This document shows positions 1-5,942 of a DNA stretch of 6,099 nt, in pieces. The notes below the pieces were generated by a model. That model saw nothing but the letters and a program-made list of their open reading frames with translations. It was not told where the DNA came from and did not search any database. This DNA is from an uncultured Rhodovulum sp. (GTDB lineage Bacteria > Pseudomonadota > Alphaproteobacteria > Rhodobacterales > Rhodobacteraceae). Location of the stretch: NCBI GenBank assembly GCA_946221765.1, contig CAMIMK010000196.1, forward strand, positions 1-6,099. Reading direction: 5' to 3'. Made by a program: the position numbers and the translations under genes. How positions within the stretch are numbered: position 1 is the first letter of the stretch; each line of letters begins with the position of its first letter.

Positions 1-36
1 GGGTGACTGGAGTTCAGACGTGTGCTCTTCCGATCT
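1..36 (+). other. Illumina adapter remnant (non-genomic)
   Basis: Positions 3-36 match, base for base, the 34-nt Illumina TruSeq index-side adapter/primer sequence as I remember it: it begins GTGACTGGAGTTCAGACG and finishes GCTCTTCCGATCT. Two extra G bases precede it. Genomic sequence resumes at position 37, in the middle of a permease gene. This is a library-preparation artefact left untrimmed at the contig end, so nothing in these bases should be read as biology. The left boundary of the neighbouring permease fragment is therefore technical, not a natural truncation. Confidence 0.98.
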
Positions 37-151
37 CGAAGGAGAGCGCGACGATGAAGAGGATCGGCAGGAGCAGGAAGAGCGCGACGAGCGTGGTGAA
101 GAGGACGAGGGGCCATTTCCACGCGCCGAGGCCGTCGAAGGTGAGCAGCAT
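37..151 (-). CDS. ABC transporter permease, second subunit (N-terminal fragment)
   Basis: This is the start of a second inner-membrane permease, probably the PotC-like partner of the permease encoded just upstream. Only 38 codons remain before the adapter junction at 36/37. The protein begins MLLTFDGLGAWKWPLVLF and continues with a strongly hydrophobic stretch (about residues 14-37, rich in Leu, Val, Phe and Ile), as expected for the first transmembrane helix after a short cytoplasmic tail. The start ATG lies 3 bp after the TGA of the upstream permease. A good Shine-Dalgarno sequence (GGGAGG, 167-162) sits 10 nt before it, inside the end of that gene. Two adjacent permeases are the rule for PotABCD-type importers. 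The gene is cut by the end of sequence, so whether it is intact in the genome is unknown; an ATPase gene would be expected beyond it. Confidence 0.85.
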
Positions 152-154
152 GGA

Positions 155-1030
155 TCAGGCGCCTCCCACGCGGCGGCTGCCGAAGAGCCGCAGTTGCAGG
201 GCGTAGAGCCCGAGGGTGAGGACGAGGAGCGAGAAGGCGGCGGCCGCGCCCATCCCCCAGTTGACGAGGCTCTGGACGAACTGGGCGATGAGCTCGGCCA
301 GCATCATGTTCGCCGTGCCGCCGAGGAGCGCGGGCGTGACGAAATAGCCGAGCGACATCACGAAGACCATCAGCGCGCCGGACAGGATGCCGGGGAGCGC
401 CAGCGGCAGGAGAACCATCCGCAGCGCCTGTCCCCGGGTGGCGCCGCAGAGCGCGGCGGCCTGCAGGATCGCGGGGTCGATCGCGCGGATGATCCCGGTC
501 AGCGGCAGGATGACGAAGGGCAGCATGATGTAGGTCATGCCGATCGTGACGCCGATCAGGTTGTTGACGAGCGGCAGCGGCTCGGAAATCAGGCCGAGGC
601 TCATCAGCGTCTTGTTGATGACGCCGGTGCGCTGGAGCAGGACCATCCAGGCATAGGTGCGGGCGAGCAGGTTCGTCCACATCGAGAGGATGAGGATCCC
701 GAAGACGATCTGGCTCCAGCGCCGCGGCAGGATCGCGAGCATCCAGGCGACCGGGAAGCCGACCACCACCGAGATCAGGGTGACGAGGCCCGACACGAGG
801 AAGGTGTTGAGGAAGATCCGCAGATAGGTCGTGGAGCCGAAGAGCTGGGCGTAATTCGCGAGGCCGAGCGCGGGCTCGGTCACGCTGCGCGAGAGGAGCA
901 TCGCGACGGGCAGGGCGAAGAAGCCGAGGACGAGGAGAAGCGCCGGAACCACGTAGACGAAGCCGCTCGGCTCGGTCTGGCCGACCGCAGCCCTGGGGGG
1001 TGTGGCAAGGGTCGCGGGGGAGACGGACAT
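155..1030 (-). CDS. ABC transporter permease, spermidine/putrescine-like (PotB type)
   Basis: Integral inner-membrane subunit of an ABC importer that accepts solute from the binding protein encoded upstream. The predicted 291-residue protein is of normal length for the PotB/PotH-like group (binding-protein-dependent transport inner-membrane family). It has about six hydrophobic segments (near residues 25-47, 73-99, 107-131, 158-181, 212-236 and 259-282). A cytoplasmic EAA-type loop for ATPase docking is recognisable at 190-209: QAA at 190-192, Gly196 and LLP at 207-209 follow the EAA...G...I.LP spacing. The start is placed at 1030, where a GAGAG motif (1043-1039) stands 8 nt upstream. An in-frame ATG at 1111 would add 27 Pro/Arg-rich residues encoded by the C-rich gap; these look like read-through of non-coding sequence. 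The transported solute cannot be deduced from the permease. Confidence 0.92.
   Translation of the reverse strand: MSVSPATLATPPRAAVGQTEPSGFVYVVPALLLVLGFFALPVAMLLSRSVTEPALGLANYAQLFGSTTYLRIFLNTFLVSGLVTLISVVVGFPVAWMLAILPRRWSQIVFGILILSMWTNLLARTYAWMVLLQRTGVINKTLMSLGLISEPLPLVNNLIGVTIGMTYIMLPFVILPLTGIIRAIDPAILQAAALCGATRGQALRMVLLPLALPGILSGALMVFVMSLGYFVTPALLGGTANMMLAELIAQFVQSLVNWGMGAAAAFSLLVLTLGLYALQLRLFGSRRVGGA
162..167 (-). promoter_or_regulatory. Ribosome binding site of the second permease gene
   Basis: GGGAGG on the minus strand, inside the final codons of the first permease gene and 10 nt before the ATG at 151. It supports reading the truncated 38-codon frame as a true gene start. Confidence 0.6.
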
Positions 1031-1131
1031 GGCGCGCACTCTCGGCAAGGGGGCGGGGGAGGGGCGGCGGCAGGGGGCGCCCGGCGTGCGGGGAGGGGGT
1101 GGTCCGCTCACTCACCCGGCGTCAGCGGCGG
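1031..1131 (-). other. C-rich intergenic spacer between binding protein and permeases
   Basis: This is the only sizeable gap in the operon (101 bp). On the transcribed-like (minus) strand it is dominated by runs of four or five C separated by single bases. On the plus strand these are G runs at 1049-1053, 1055-1059, 1061-1064, 1073-1077, 1090-1093 and 1095-1099. Further G runs (995-1000, 1009-1011, 1016-1020) continue into the first codons of the permease. A short palindrome GGGCGCCC lies at 1075-1082, but no T-run follows it, so it is not a standard intrinsic terminator. In binding-protein operons this position often carries an element that lowers permease expression relative to the binding protein. 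Here a G-quadruplex on the plus (template) strand, or a C-rich Rho-loading region in the RNA, is possible. That function is inference. Confidence 0.5.
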
Positions 1132-2136
1132 TTACTGCGCCTGCCAGGCGTACCAGCGCTCGCCGATGGCGTCGCGGTTCGCGGCCCAGTAGGTCATGTC
1201 GGCGTTGACCTGGGTCGCGGCCTGCTGATCGGGCAGGGTGGCGCGGACCTCCGGGTCCATCAGGGCGGGGGAGTCGAGGTTGATCGGGGCATAGCCCGTT
1301 TCCGCCGCCATCTCCGCCTGTGCCTTGGCGCTGGTGGCGAGCGCGATGAACTTCATCGCCTCGGCCTTGTTCTTCGTGCCCTTCGGCACGACGAGGCTGT
1401 CGGCGGCGGTGATGTTCTGGTCCCACGAGGTCTGGACCGTCATCCCGTCGGCGGCGAGCGCGGTCAGGCGGCCGTTCCAGAAGCTGCCGAACGGCGCCTC
1501 GGCGGAGGCGAGCAGCTGCTGCGACTGGGCGCCCGAGGACCACCAGATGATGTCGCCCTTGATCGTGTCGAGCTTCTTGAAGGCGCGGTCGAGGTCGAGC
1601 GGGTAGAGATCGGCCGGCGCCACGCCATCGGCGAGCAGGGCGGCCTCGATCACGCCGGGGGCGGACCATTTGTAGAAGGTGCGCTTGCCCGGGAATTTCA
1701 CGGTGTCGAAAAGGTCGGCCCAGGTCTTCGGGCAGTCGCTGACCGCGTCGCTGTTGCAGCCGATGACGAAGGAATAATAGAAGCTGCCGACCGAATAGTC
1801 GGTGACGAAGCGCGGGTCGAGCGTCGACTTGTCGATCACGCCGAAGTCGAGCGGTTCCAGCAGGCCGGCGGGGCCCGCCTGCGCGGCATAGTCGCCCTCG
1901 ACGTCGACGACATCCCAGGTGACGCCGTTCGCCTCGACCATCGCCTTGATCTTGCCATAGTCGGTCGGGCCGTCCTGCAGGACGTTGACGCCGGTCTCGG
2001 CGGTGAAGGGCGCGATCCAGGCCTTGGCCTGCGCATCCTGCGTCGTGCCGCCCCAGCTCGTGAAGACCATGTCGGCGGCGGAGACGGGCAGGGCCGCGCT
2101 GAGGAGCAGGCTGGCGAGGGTGATCTTGAGGCGCAT
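1132..2136 (-). CDS. ABC transporter substrate-binding protein, spermidine/putrescine-like (PotD family)
   Basis: Periplasmic solute-binding protein that delivers its ligand to the permeases encoded downstream. The 334-residue length is usual for the family. Residues 1-20 are a clear Sec signal peptide (basic Arg2 and Lys4, hydrophobic core ITLASLLLSAAL, cleavage after PVSA-20). No lipobox Cys is present, so the mature protein should be soluble in the periplasm. The mature start carries the family-type strand VFTSWGGTTQDAQ (24-36). TWADLFDTVKFPGKR (138-152) and the hinge region DIIWWSSGAQSQQLL (195-209) are typical of the extracellular solute-binding family 1/8 proteins (COG0687). Cys127 and Cys135 could form a disulfide. 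E. coli PotD has an acidic polyamine-contacting residue just after the Trp of the first strand; here Gly29-Gly30 follow Trp28. A polyamine ligand is therefore uncertain, and other amines, opines or polar organics are possible. The 31-bp gap to the NIPSNAP gene holds its own Shine-Dalgarno. Confidence 0.93.
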   Translation of the reverse strand: MRLKITLASLLLSAALPVSAADMVFTSWGGTTQDAQAKAWIAPFTAETGVNVLQDGPTDYGKIKAMVEANGVTWDVVDVEGDYAAQAGPAGLLEPLDFGVIDKSTLDPRFVTDYSVGSFYYSFVIGCNSDAVSDCPKTWADLFDTVKFPGKRTFYKWSAPGVIEAALLADGVAPADLYPLDLDRAFKKLDTIKGDIIWWSSGAQSQQLLASAEAPFGSFWNGRLTALAADGMTVQTSWDQNITAADSLVVPKGTKNKAEAMKFIALATSAKAQAEMAAETGYAPINLDSPALMDPEVRATLPDQQAATQVNADMTYWAANRDAIGERWYAWQAQ

Positions 2137-2145
2137 GACGGAAAA

Positions 2146-2150
2146 TCCCT
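2146..2150 (-). promoter_or_regulatory. Ribosome binding site of the substrate-binding protein gene
   Basis: AGGGA on the minus strand, 9 nt before the ATG at 2136. It supports this start, which also gives an intact signal peptide. The surrounding 31-bp spacer (2137-2167) is relatively AT-rich for this window, which may keep the site unstructured and help high translation of the binding protein. A CCGTCA hexamer occurs twice in and around the spacer (2161-2156 and 2140-2135). I see no meaning in it. Confidence 0.65.
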
Positions 2151-2167
2151 GTTGTTGACGGCTTTGT

Positions 2168-2488
2168 TCAGGCGAGGGCCGGGACCGGCGAGAAGGGGGC
2201 CGGTTTCATGATCTTCGTGTCCGCTTCCTCGATCAGGTCGCGGATGCGGGGCAGGAAGGCGATCCAGTCGGGGTCGGCATTGAGCCGCGCCCGGCGCGCC
2301 TCGCGATCGTCGAGCGAGGCGAAGGCCCAGATGTGGACGATCTGGTTGATCGGCCCGATCTCGGAGGCGTAGTAGCCGACCAGCGTGCCGAGGTGGCGGC
2401 GCTGGATCTCGATCCCCTCGGAGACGGCCGCGAGATAGGCGGGGATGCCGCCGTTCTTCAGGCGATAGGTGCGGATCTCGATGAACAT
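2168..2488 (-). CDS. NIPSNAP family protein
   Basis: Small cytosolic protein (106 residues) of the NIPSNAP family, which has a dimeric alpha/beta-barrel (ferredoxin-like) fold. Recognition rests on EIRTYRLKNG near the start (4-13), GYYASEIGPINQIVHIWAF (38-56), DREARRARLNADPDW (61-75) and the C-terminal KPAPFSP (95-101). All are hallmark positions, and about 100-110 residues is normal for bacterial members. The biochemical role of bacterial NIPSNAPs is not established; the fold is shared with small monooxygenases, isomerases and stress-response barrel proteins. Translation appears coupled to the aldehyde dehydrogenase: that gene's TGA is followed by one base and then this ATG (TGAGATG), and there is no strong separate Shine-Dalgarno. 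Its position between catabolic enzymes and transporter genes suggests an accessory or catalytic role in the same pathway, but this is inference. Confidence 0.92.
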   Translation of the reverse strand: MFIEIRTYRLKNGGIPAYLAAVSEGIEIQRRHLGTLVGYYASEIGPINQIVHIWAFASLDDREARRARLNADPDWIAFLPRIRDLIEEADTKIMKPAPFSPVPALA

Positions 2489-2489
2489 C

Positions 2490-3959
2490 TCAGCGCATCA
2501 CGAACGGGTCGGGGATCGGGTCGTCGGAGGTGCGCAGCCAGACGGTCTTGGTGCGCGTGTAGTCGAGCGCGGCGGCGAGTCCGCCCTCGCGCCCCTGGCC
2601 CGACAGGCCGAAGCCGCCGAAGGGCGCGATCGGCGAGACGGCGCGGTAGGTGTTGACCCAGACGATGCCGGCCCGGATCGCGCGGATCATCCGGTGGCCA
2701 CGCGCGAGGTCGCGGGTGAAGACGCCGGAGGCGAGGCCGAAGGGGGTGTCGTTGGCGAGCCGGACGGCCTCGGCCTCGGTCTCGAAGGAGACGGCGGAGA
2801 GGACGGGGCCGAAGAATTCCTCCGACAGCGCCGGGGCGTCGGTGCCGTCGCAGTCGAGGATCGTCGGGCGCCAGTACCAGCCGGGCCCCTCGACCGGGCC
2901 GCCGGTGAGGCGGCGGGCGCCGGCGGCCTCGGAACGGGCGATGAGGTCGGCGACATGGGCGCGCTGGCGCTCGGTCGCGAGCGGGCCGACCTCGGTCGCC
3001 ATGTCGAGGGGGGCGCCGATCCGGACCGCCTCGGCCCTGGCCTTGAGGCGGGCGAGGAAGGCGTCCTTGATGCTGCGCTCGACGATCAGCCGGGAGCCGG
3101 CGACGCAGCTCTGCCCGGCAGCGGCGAAGATGCCGGCGACCTGGGCGTTGACGGCGCTCTCGAGATCGGCGTCGGCGAAGACGATGAAGGGCGACTTGCC
3201 GCCGAGTTCCAGCGAGGTGGAGGCGAGGGTTTCGGCCGAATTGCGCACCACGGCGCGGCCGGCGTTCGGGCCGCCGGTGAAGGCGATGTGGTCGACGCCC
3301 GGGTGCCGGGTGAGGGCCGCGCCGCAGGTCGGGCCGAAGCCGGTGATGACGTTGACGACACCGGGCGGAAAGCCCGCTTCGTGGACGAGCCGGGCGAAGG
3401 CGAGGAGCGGGCCGGGACCATCCTCGGAGGCCTTCACGACGAGGGTGCAGCCGGCTGCGAGCGCCGGGCCGATCTTGACCGCCGCGAGGAAGAGCTGGCT
3501 GTTCCAGGGCACGATCGCGGCGCCGACGCCGACCGGCTCGCGCCGGGTCCAGACCTCGAGGTCGGGCTTGTCGATCGGCAGGTGCGCGCCTTCGATCTTG
3601 TCGGCGAGGCCGGCGTAATAGCGGTAGTAGTCGGCGACATAGGCGATCTGCGCCGAGGTCTCGCGGATGATCTTGCCGGTATCGCGCGTCTCGATCTCGG
3701 CCAGCGCGCCGGCATGGGTGGCGATCAGCTCCGCGAGCCGGGCGAGGAGCTTGCCGCGCGCGGTTGCGGTCATCGCCGGCCACGGGCCGGCCTCGAAGGC
3801 GCGGCGGGCGGCGGCGACGGCGCGGTTGACATCGCCCTCGCGGGCCTCGGGCATCTCGGCCCAGGGCGTGCCCGTTGCCGGATCGAGGCTGGCGAAACGG
3901 GCCTCGCCGTCCTCGAAGGCGCCGTCGATATACTGCTGGAAGGTTCCCCCGGTCAGCAT
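2490..3959 (-). CDS. NAD-dependent aldehyde dehydrogenase, DhaS-like
   Basis: Cytosolic enzyme oxidising an aldehyde to its carboxylate. The 489-residue protein covers the full ALDH superfamily fold. Visible landmarks are PWNSQL (151-156, with the oxyanion Asn153); VVKASED (174-180), where Lys176 and Glu179 sit at the cofactor-ribose positions and suggest NAD over NADP; the nucleotide-binding turn FTGGPNAGR (227-235); LELGGKSP (250-257) with the general base Glu251; GQSCVAGSRL (282-291) with the nucleophile Cys285; and EEFFGPV (380-386) with Glu381. All key residues are present, so it should be active. The combination GQSCVAGSRL, WVNTYRAVSP and PFGGFGLSGQGRE matches what I recall of the DhaS-like ALDH group, whose natural substrates are mostly unknown. 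The ATG lies 4 bp beyond the monooxygenase TGA with only a weak Shine-Dalgarno, so coupled translation is likely. It probably handles an aldehyde released by the upstream oxygenase or hydrolase. Confidence 0.95.
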   Translation of the reverse strand: MLTGGTFQQYIDGAFEDGEARFASLDPATGTPWAEMPEAREGDVNRAVAAARRAFEAGPWPAMTATARGKLLARLAELIATHAGALAEIETRDTGKIIRETSAQIAYVADYYRYYAGLADKIEGAHLPIDKPDLEVWTRREPVGVGAAIVPWNSQLFLAAVKIGPALAAGCTLVVKASEDGPGPLLAFARLVHEAGFPPGVVNVITGFGPTCGAALTRHPGVDHIAFTGGPNAGRAVVRNSAETLASTSLELGGKSPFIVFADADLESAVNAQVAGIFAAAGQSCVAGSRLIVERSIKDAFLARLKARAEAVRIGAPLDMATEVGPLATERQRAHVADLIARSEAAGARRLTGGPVEGPGWYWRPTILDCDGTDAPALSEEFFGPVLSAVSFETEAEAVRLANDTPFGLASGVFTRDLARGHRMIRAIRAGIVWVNTYRAVSPIAPFGGFGLSGQGREGGLAAALDYTRTKTVWLRTSDDPIPDPFVMR

Positions 3960-3963
3960 GGCG

Positions 3964-4995
3964 TCAGCCGAAGGCCGGCATGACGTCGGTGATGAACCGC
4001 TCGAGCGACGCCTTCTTGCGCGCGAAGCTCATGCCGGTGTCGATCCAGAAGGAATATTCGTCGTAGCCCATGGCCTCGTAGGCCCTGAGCCGGGCGATCA
4101 CGGTCTCGGCGTCGCCGACGACATTGTTGGCGCGCATGACCTCCGGCGAGACCATCGGGTTCAGCTCCGTGTCGGAGAGCGGGCTCATCAGGGCCTGGCT
4201 GATCGGTCGCTCGTTCTTGAACCACGCGAAGAAGTAGTTGTAGTAGATGGACATTTCCTCTGCCGCCTGCGCGATGTCGGCCTCGGTGCTGCCGACATAG
4301 GTGTGGCGGAGCAGCATGATCTTCGGGCGCGGGGTCGCGGGGAATTTCGCGCAGGCGGCGTTGAAGCGGTCCATCAGCGTGGTGACTTCGCCATCGTCGT
4401 TCCAGAGCGGCGTCACCTGGACGTTGCAGCCGTTGGCGACGGCGAATTCGTGGCTGTTCGGGTCGCGCGCGGCGACCCAGATCGGCGGGTGGGGCTGCTG
4501 GAGGGGCTTCGGGGCCGAGGTGGTCTTCGGGAACTGCCAGGCCTCGCCCGCGTGGGTGTAGTCCCCCTCCCAGAGCTTCTGGACGGCGGGGATCAGTTCG
4601 CGCATGCGCTGGCCGGCGGTCCAGGCGTCGAGGCCCGGCATCATGCGCTCGTATTCGAAGGCATAGGCGCCGCGGGCGATGCCGAGTTCCAGGCGGCCGC
4701 CGGTGATGATGTCGGTCATCGCCGCCTCGCCGGCGAGGCGGATCGGGTGCCAGAAGGGCGCGATGACGGTTCCGGTGCCGAGGCGGGCGGTCTTCACCCG
4801 GCGCGCGAGATCGGCGAGGTTGAGGAACGGGTTCGGCGCGATGGTGAAGTCCATCCCGTGGTGCTCGCCGGTCCAGATCGAGGACATGCCGCCCCGGTCG
4901 GCGATCTCGGCCAGCGCCACGAATTCCTCGTAGAGCTCGGCATGGCTCTGCGCGGGATTGAGGCGCTCCATGTGGACGAAGAGGGAGAACTTCAT
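3964..4995 (-). CDS. LLM class flavin-dependent monooxygenase (bacterial luciferase-like)
   Basis: Predicted TIM-barrel oxygenase of the bacterial luciferase family, 343 residues, usual length. It would use reduced flavin and O2 to oxidise an organic substrate. Diagnostic stretches are KFSLFVHMER at the N-terminus, WTGEHHGMDF (41-50), the long family block HPIRLAGEAAMTD... ending RLELGIARGA (83-110), PHPPIWVAARDP (168-179) and the C-terminal VGDAETVIARLRAYEAMGYDE (293-313, partly quoted). The flavin reductase encoded immediately upstream, 5 bp away, is the natural partner, so FMNH2 from that protein is more likely than F420. A strong Shine-Dalgarno lies inside the end of the reductase gene. 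Family members include alkanal, alkanesulfonate, nitrilotriacetate, pyrimidine (RutA) and type II Baeyer-Villiger oxygenases; nothing seen here selects among them. The tail of the substrate domain is rich in Tyr and Phe (IYYNYFFAWF, 250-259), which may line a hydrophobic pocket. Confidence 0.94.
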   Translation of the reverse strand: MKFSLFVHMERLNPAQSHAELYEEFVALAEIADRGGMSSIWTGEHHGMDFTIAPNPFLNLADLARRVKTARLGTGTVIAPFWHPIRLAGEAAMTDIITGGRLELGIARGAYAFEYERMMPGLDAWTAGQRMRELIPAVQKLWEGDYTHAGEAWQFPKTTSAPKPLQQPHPPIWVAARDPNSHEFAVANGCNVQVTPLWNDDGEVTTLMDRFNAACAKFPATPRPKIMLLRHTYVGSTEADIAQAAEEMSIYYNYFFAWFKNERPISQALMSPLSDTELNPMVSPEVMRANNVVGDAETVIARLRAYEAMGYDEYSFWIDTGMSFARKKASLERFITDVMPAFG

Positions 4996-5000
4996 GGGGG

Positions 5001-5942
5001 TCAGGCCTTCCTGCCGATAGGATGGATGCGTCCCGACGCTTCGTTGCCGAAGTAGACGCTGAAATTGCCGAGCGCGCTTTCCGCGGCGAAGCGGCGGAGC
5101 ACGTCGCGGGTCGGGGTGTCGGGGATGCGGTCGAGCGGCAGCGCGTCGAGGGCGAAGAAGCGGCCCCGGGCCGGGGTGCCGAAGCCCGCGTCGCAGCGGT
5201 AGACGATATGGCTGCGGCCGGTCGTGCGGTTGTCGTAGACCGAATAGACGAAGCCGACATGCGTCGGCAGGCCGATGCGGCGCAGCAGGTGGGCGCGCAG
5301 CGCGGCCGGGTCGTTCGCCTGTGCGAGCGGGGCTTCGGGCAGGGCGAGGGGACCGTCCTCCGGGCCGACGAGCAGGATCGCGCCGTCGCGCTCGATCACC
5401 GCGCCGACCACGGCCTCGCCCTGCGCGGCGGCGGCGATGGCCGCGCCGGCCAGCCCGGGCTTCACATAGGCGCCCCGGGCATAGCCGAGGCCGGTGGTGC
5501 CGGCATCGGCGAAGGCCGCGACCCGGCCGAGGAGGATGGCATGGTCGCCGGCCTCGACGATCTCGTGGGTTGTGCAGTCGAACCAGGCGCTGGCCCCGTC
5601 GAGGATGGGCGCGCCCTGGGGGCCGGGGGTCCAGGCGACGCTGGCGAAGCGGTCGTCCGATGGGCGGGCGAAGGTGTTCGACACCGCCTCCTGATCCTCG
5701 GCGAGGATGTTGACGGCGAAGCCCTTCGCCTGCGTGAGCGTCGCGTAGTTGTGGGAGCGCCGGGCCAGGCAGACGAGGAGCAGCGGCGGGTCGAGGGAGA
5801 CCGAGGTGAAGGAATTCGCGGTGAAGCCGATCGGGCGGCCCGCCGCGTCGGTGGTCGTCACCACCGTGACGCCGGTCAGGAAGGCGCCGAAGGCGGTGCG
5901 CAGCGCGCGGGGATCGATGCCGGGATCAACGGGCGCGGTCAT
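5001..5942 (-). CDS. Flavin reductase with C-terminal Nudix-like domain
   Basis: Residues 10-165 are a flavin reductase domain (RutF/HpaC/DIM6 type), which reduces free FMN or FAD with NAD(P)H. Evidence is GVTVVTTTDAAGRPIGFTAN near the start (24-43), FTSVSLDPPLLLVCL (45-59), FAVNILAEDQE (75-85), and DHAILLGRV (133-141) with the conserved His133. Typical single-domain members are about 160-190 residues, so this 313-residue protein has an extra module at about 175-313. That module resembles a Nudix fold (strand GAVIERDGAILLV, 180-192; LP at 201-202; helix LRAHLLRRIGL, 215-225; GRFFALDALPLDRI, 260-273) but lacks the Nudix-box glutamates. The start at 5942 has a strong GAGGAGA Shine-Dalgarno and overlaps the hydrolase stop by 4 bp (ATGA). 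It lies next to the LLM monooxygenase, which it presumably feeds with reduced flavin. The fold call for the second half is inference. Confidence 0.9.
   Translation of the reverse strand: MTAPVDPGIDPRALRTAFGAFLTGVTVVTTTDAAGRPIGFTANSFTSVSLDPPLLLVCLARRSHNYATLTQAKGFAVNILAEDQEAVSNTFARPSDDRFASVAWTPGPQGAPILDGASAWFDCTTHEIVEAGDHAILLGRVAAFADAGTTGLGYARGAYVKPGLAGAAIAAAAQGEAVVGAVIERDGAILLVGPEDGPLALPEAPLAQANDPAALRAHLLRRIGLPTHVGFVYSVYDNRTTGRSHIVYRCDAGFGTPARGRFFALDALPLDRIPDTPTRDVLRRFAAESALGNFSVYFGNEASGRIHPIGRKA
5006..5012 (-). promoter_or_regulatory. Ribosome binding site of the LLM monooxygenase gene
   Basis: AGGAAGG on the minus strand, 10 nt before the ATG at 4995. It lies within the last codons of the flavin reductase gene, so ribosomes finishing the reductase pass directly over it. 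This arrangement favours balanced production of the two monooxygenase components and supports the chosen start. Confidence 0.7.

Noticed and set aside
1075..1082. Palindrome GGGCGCCC as a terminator hairpin
   Set aside because: The stem is short, has no room for a loop if folded on itself, and is not followed by a T-run on the minus strand.
1031..1111. N-terminal extension of the first permease from an ATG at 1111
   Set aside because: The added 27 residues are Pro/Arg-rich and encoded by the C-run spacer. The internal ATG at 1030 has a reasonable GAGAG site and gives a normal cytoplasmic tail before the first helix.
20..1192. Long plus-strand ORF of 390 codons
   Set aside because: It starts inside the adapter and runs antisense to the permease. 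The product is a low-complexity Glu/Arg/Gly/Asp-rich string typical of the antisense frame of a high-GC gene. The minus strand gives a clear six-helix permease.
2458..3783. Minus-strand ORF of 441 codons in another frame of the ALDH gene
   Set aside because: It is an Arg/Pro-rich shadow frame without motifs, fully inside the gene with the conserved ALDH residues. The minus-strand 3953-5260 frame over the monooxygenase is the same kind of artefact.
2469..3983. Plus-strand ORF of 504 codons antisense to the aldehyde dehydrogenase
   Set aside because: The composition is biased (Gly, Glu, Asp, Ala, Arg) with no recognisable domain, while the opposite strand encodes an ALDH with all catalytic motifs. 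The same reasoning removes the long plus-strand ORFs at 1000-2211, 3667-5055 and 5022-6017.
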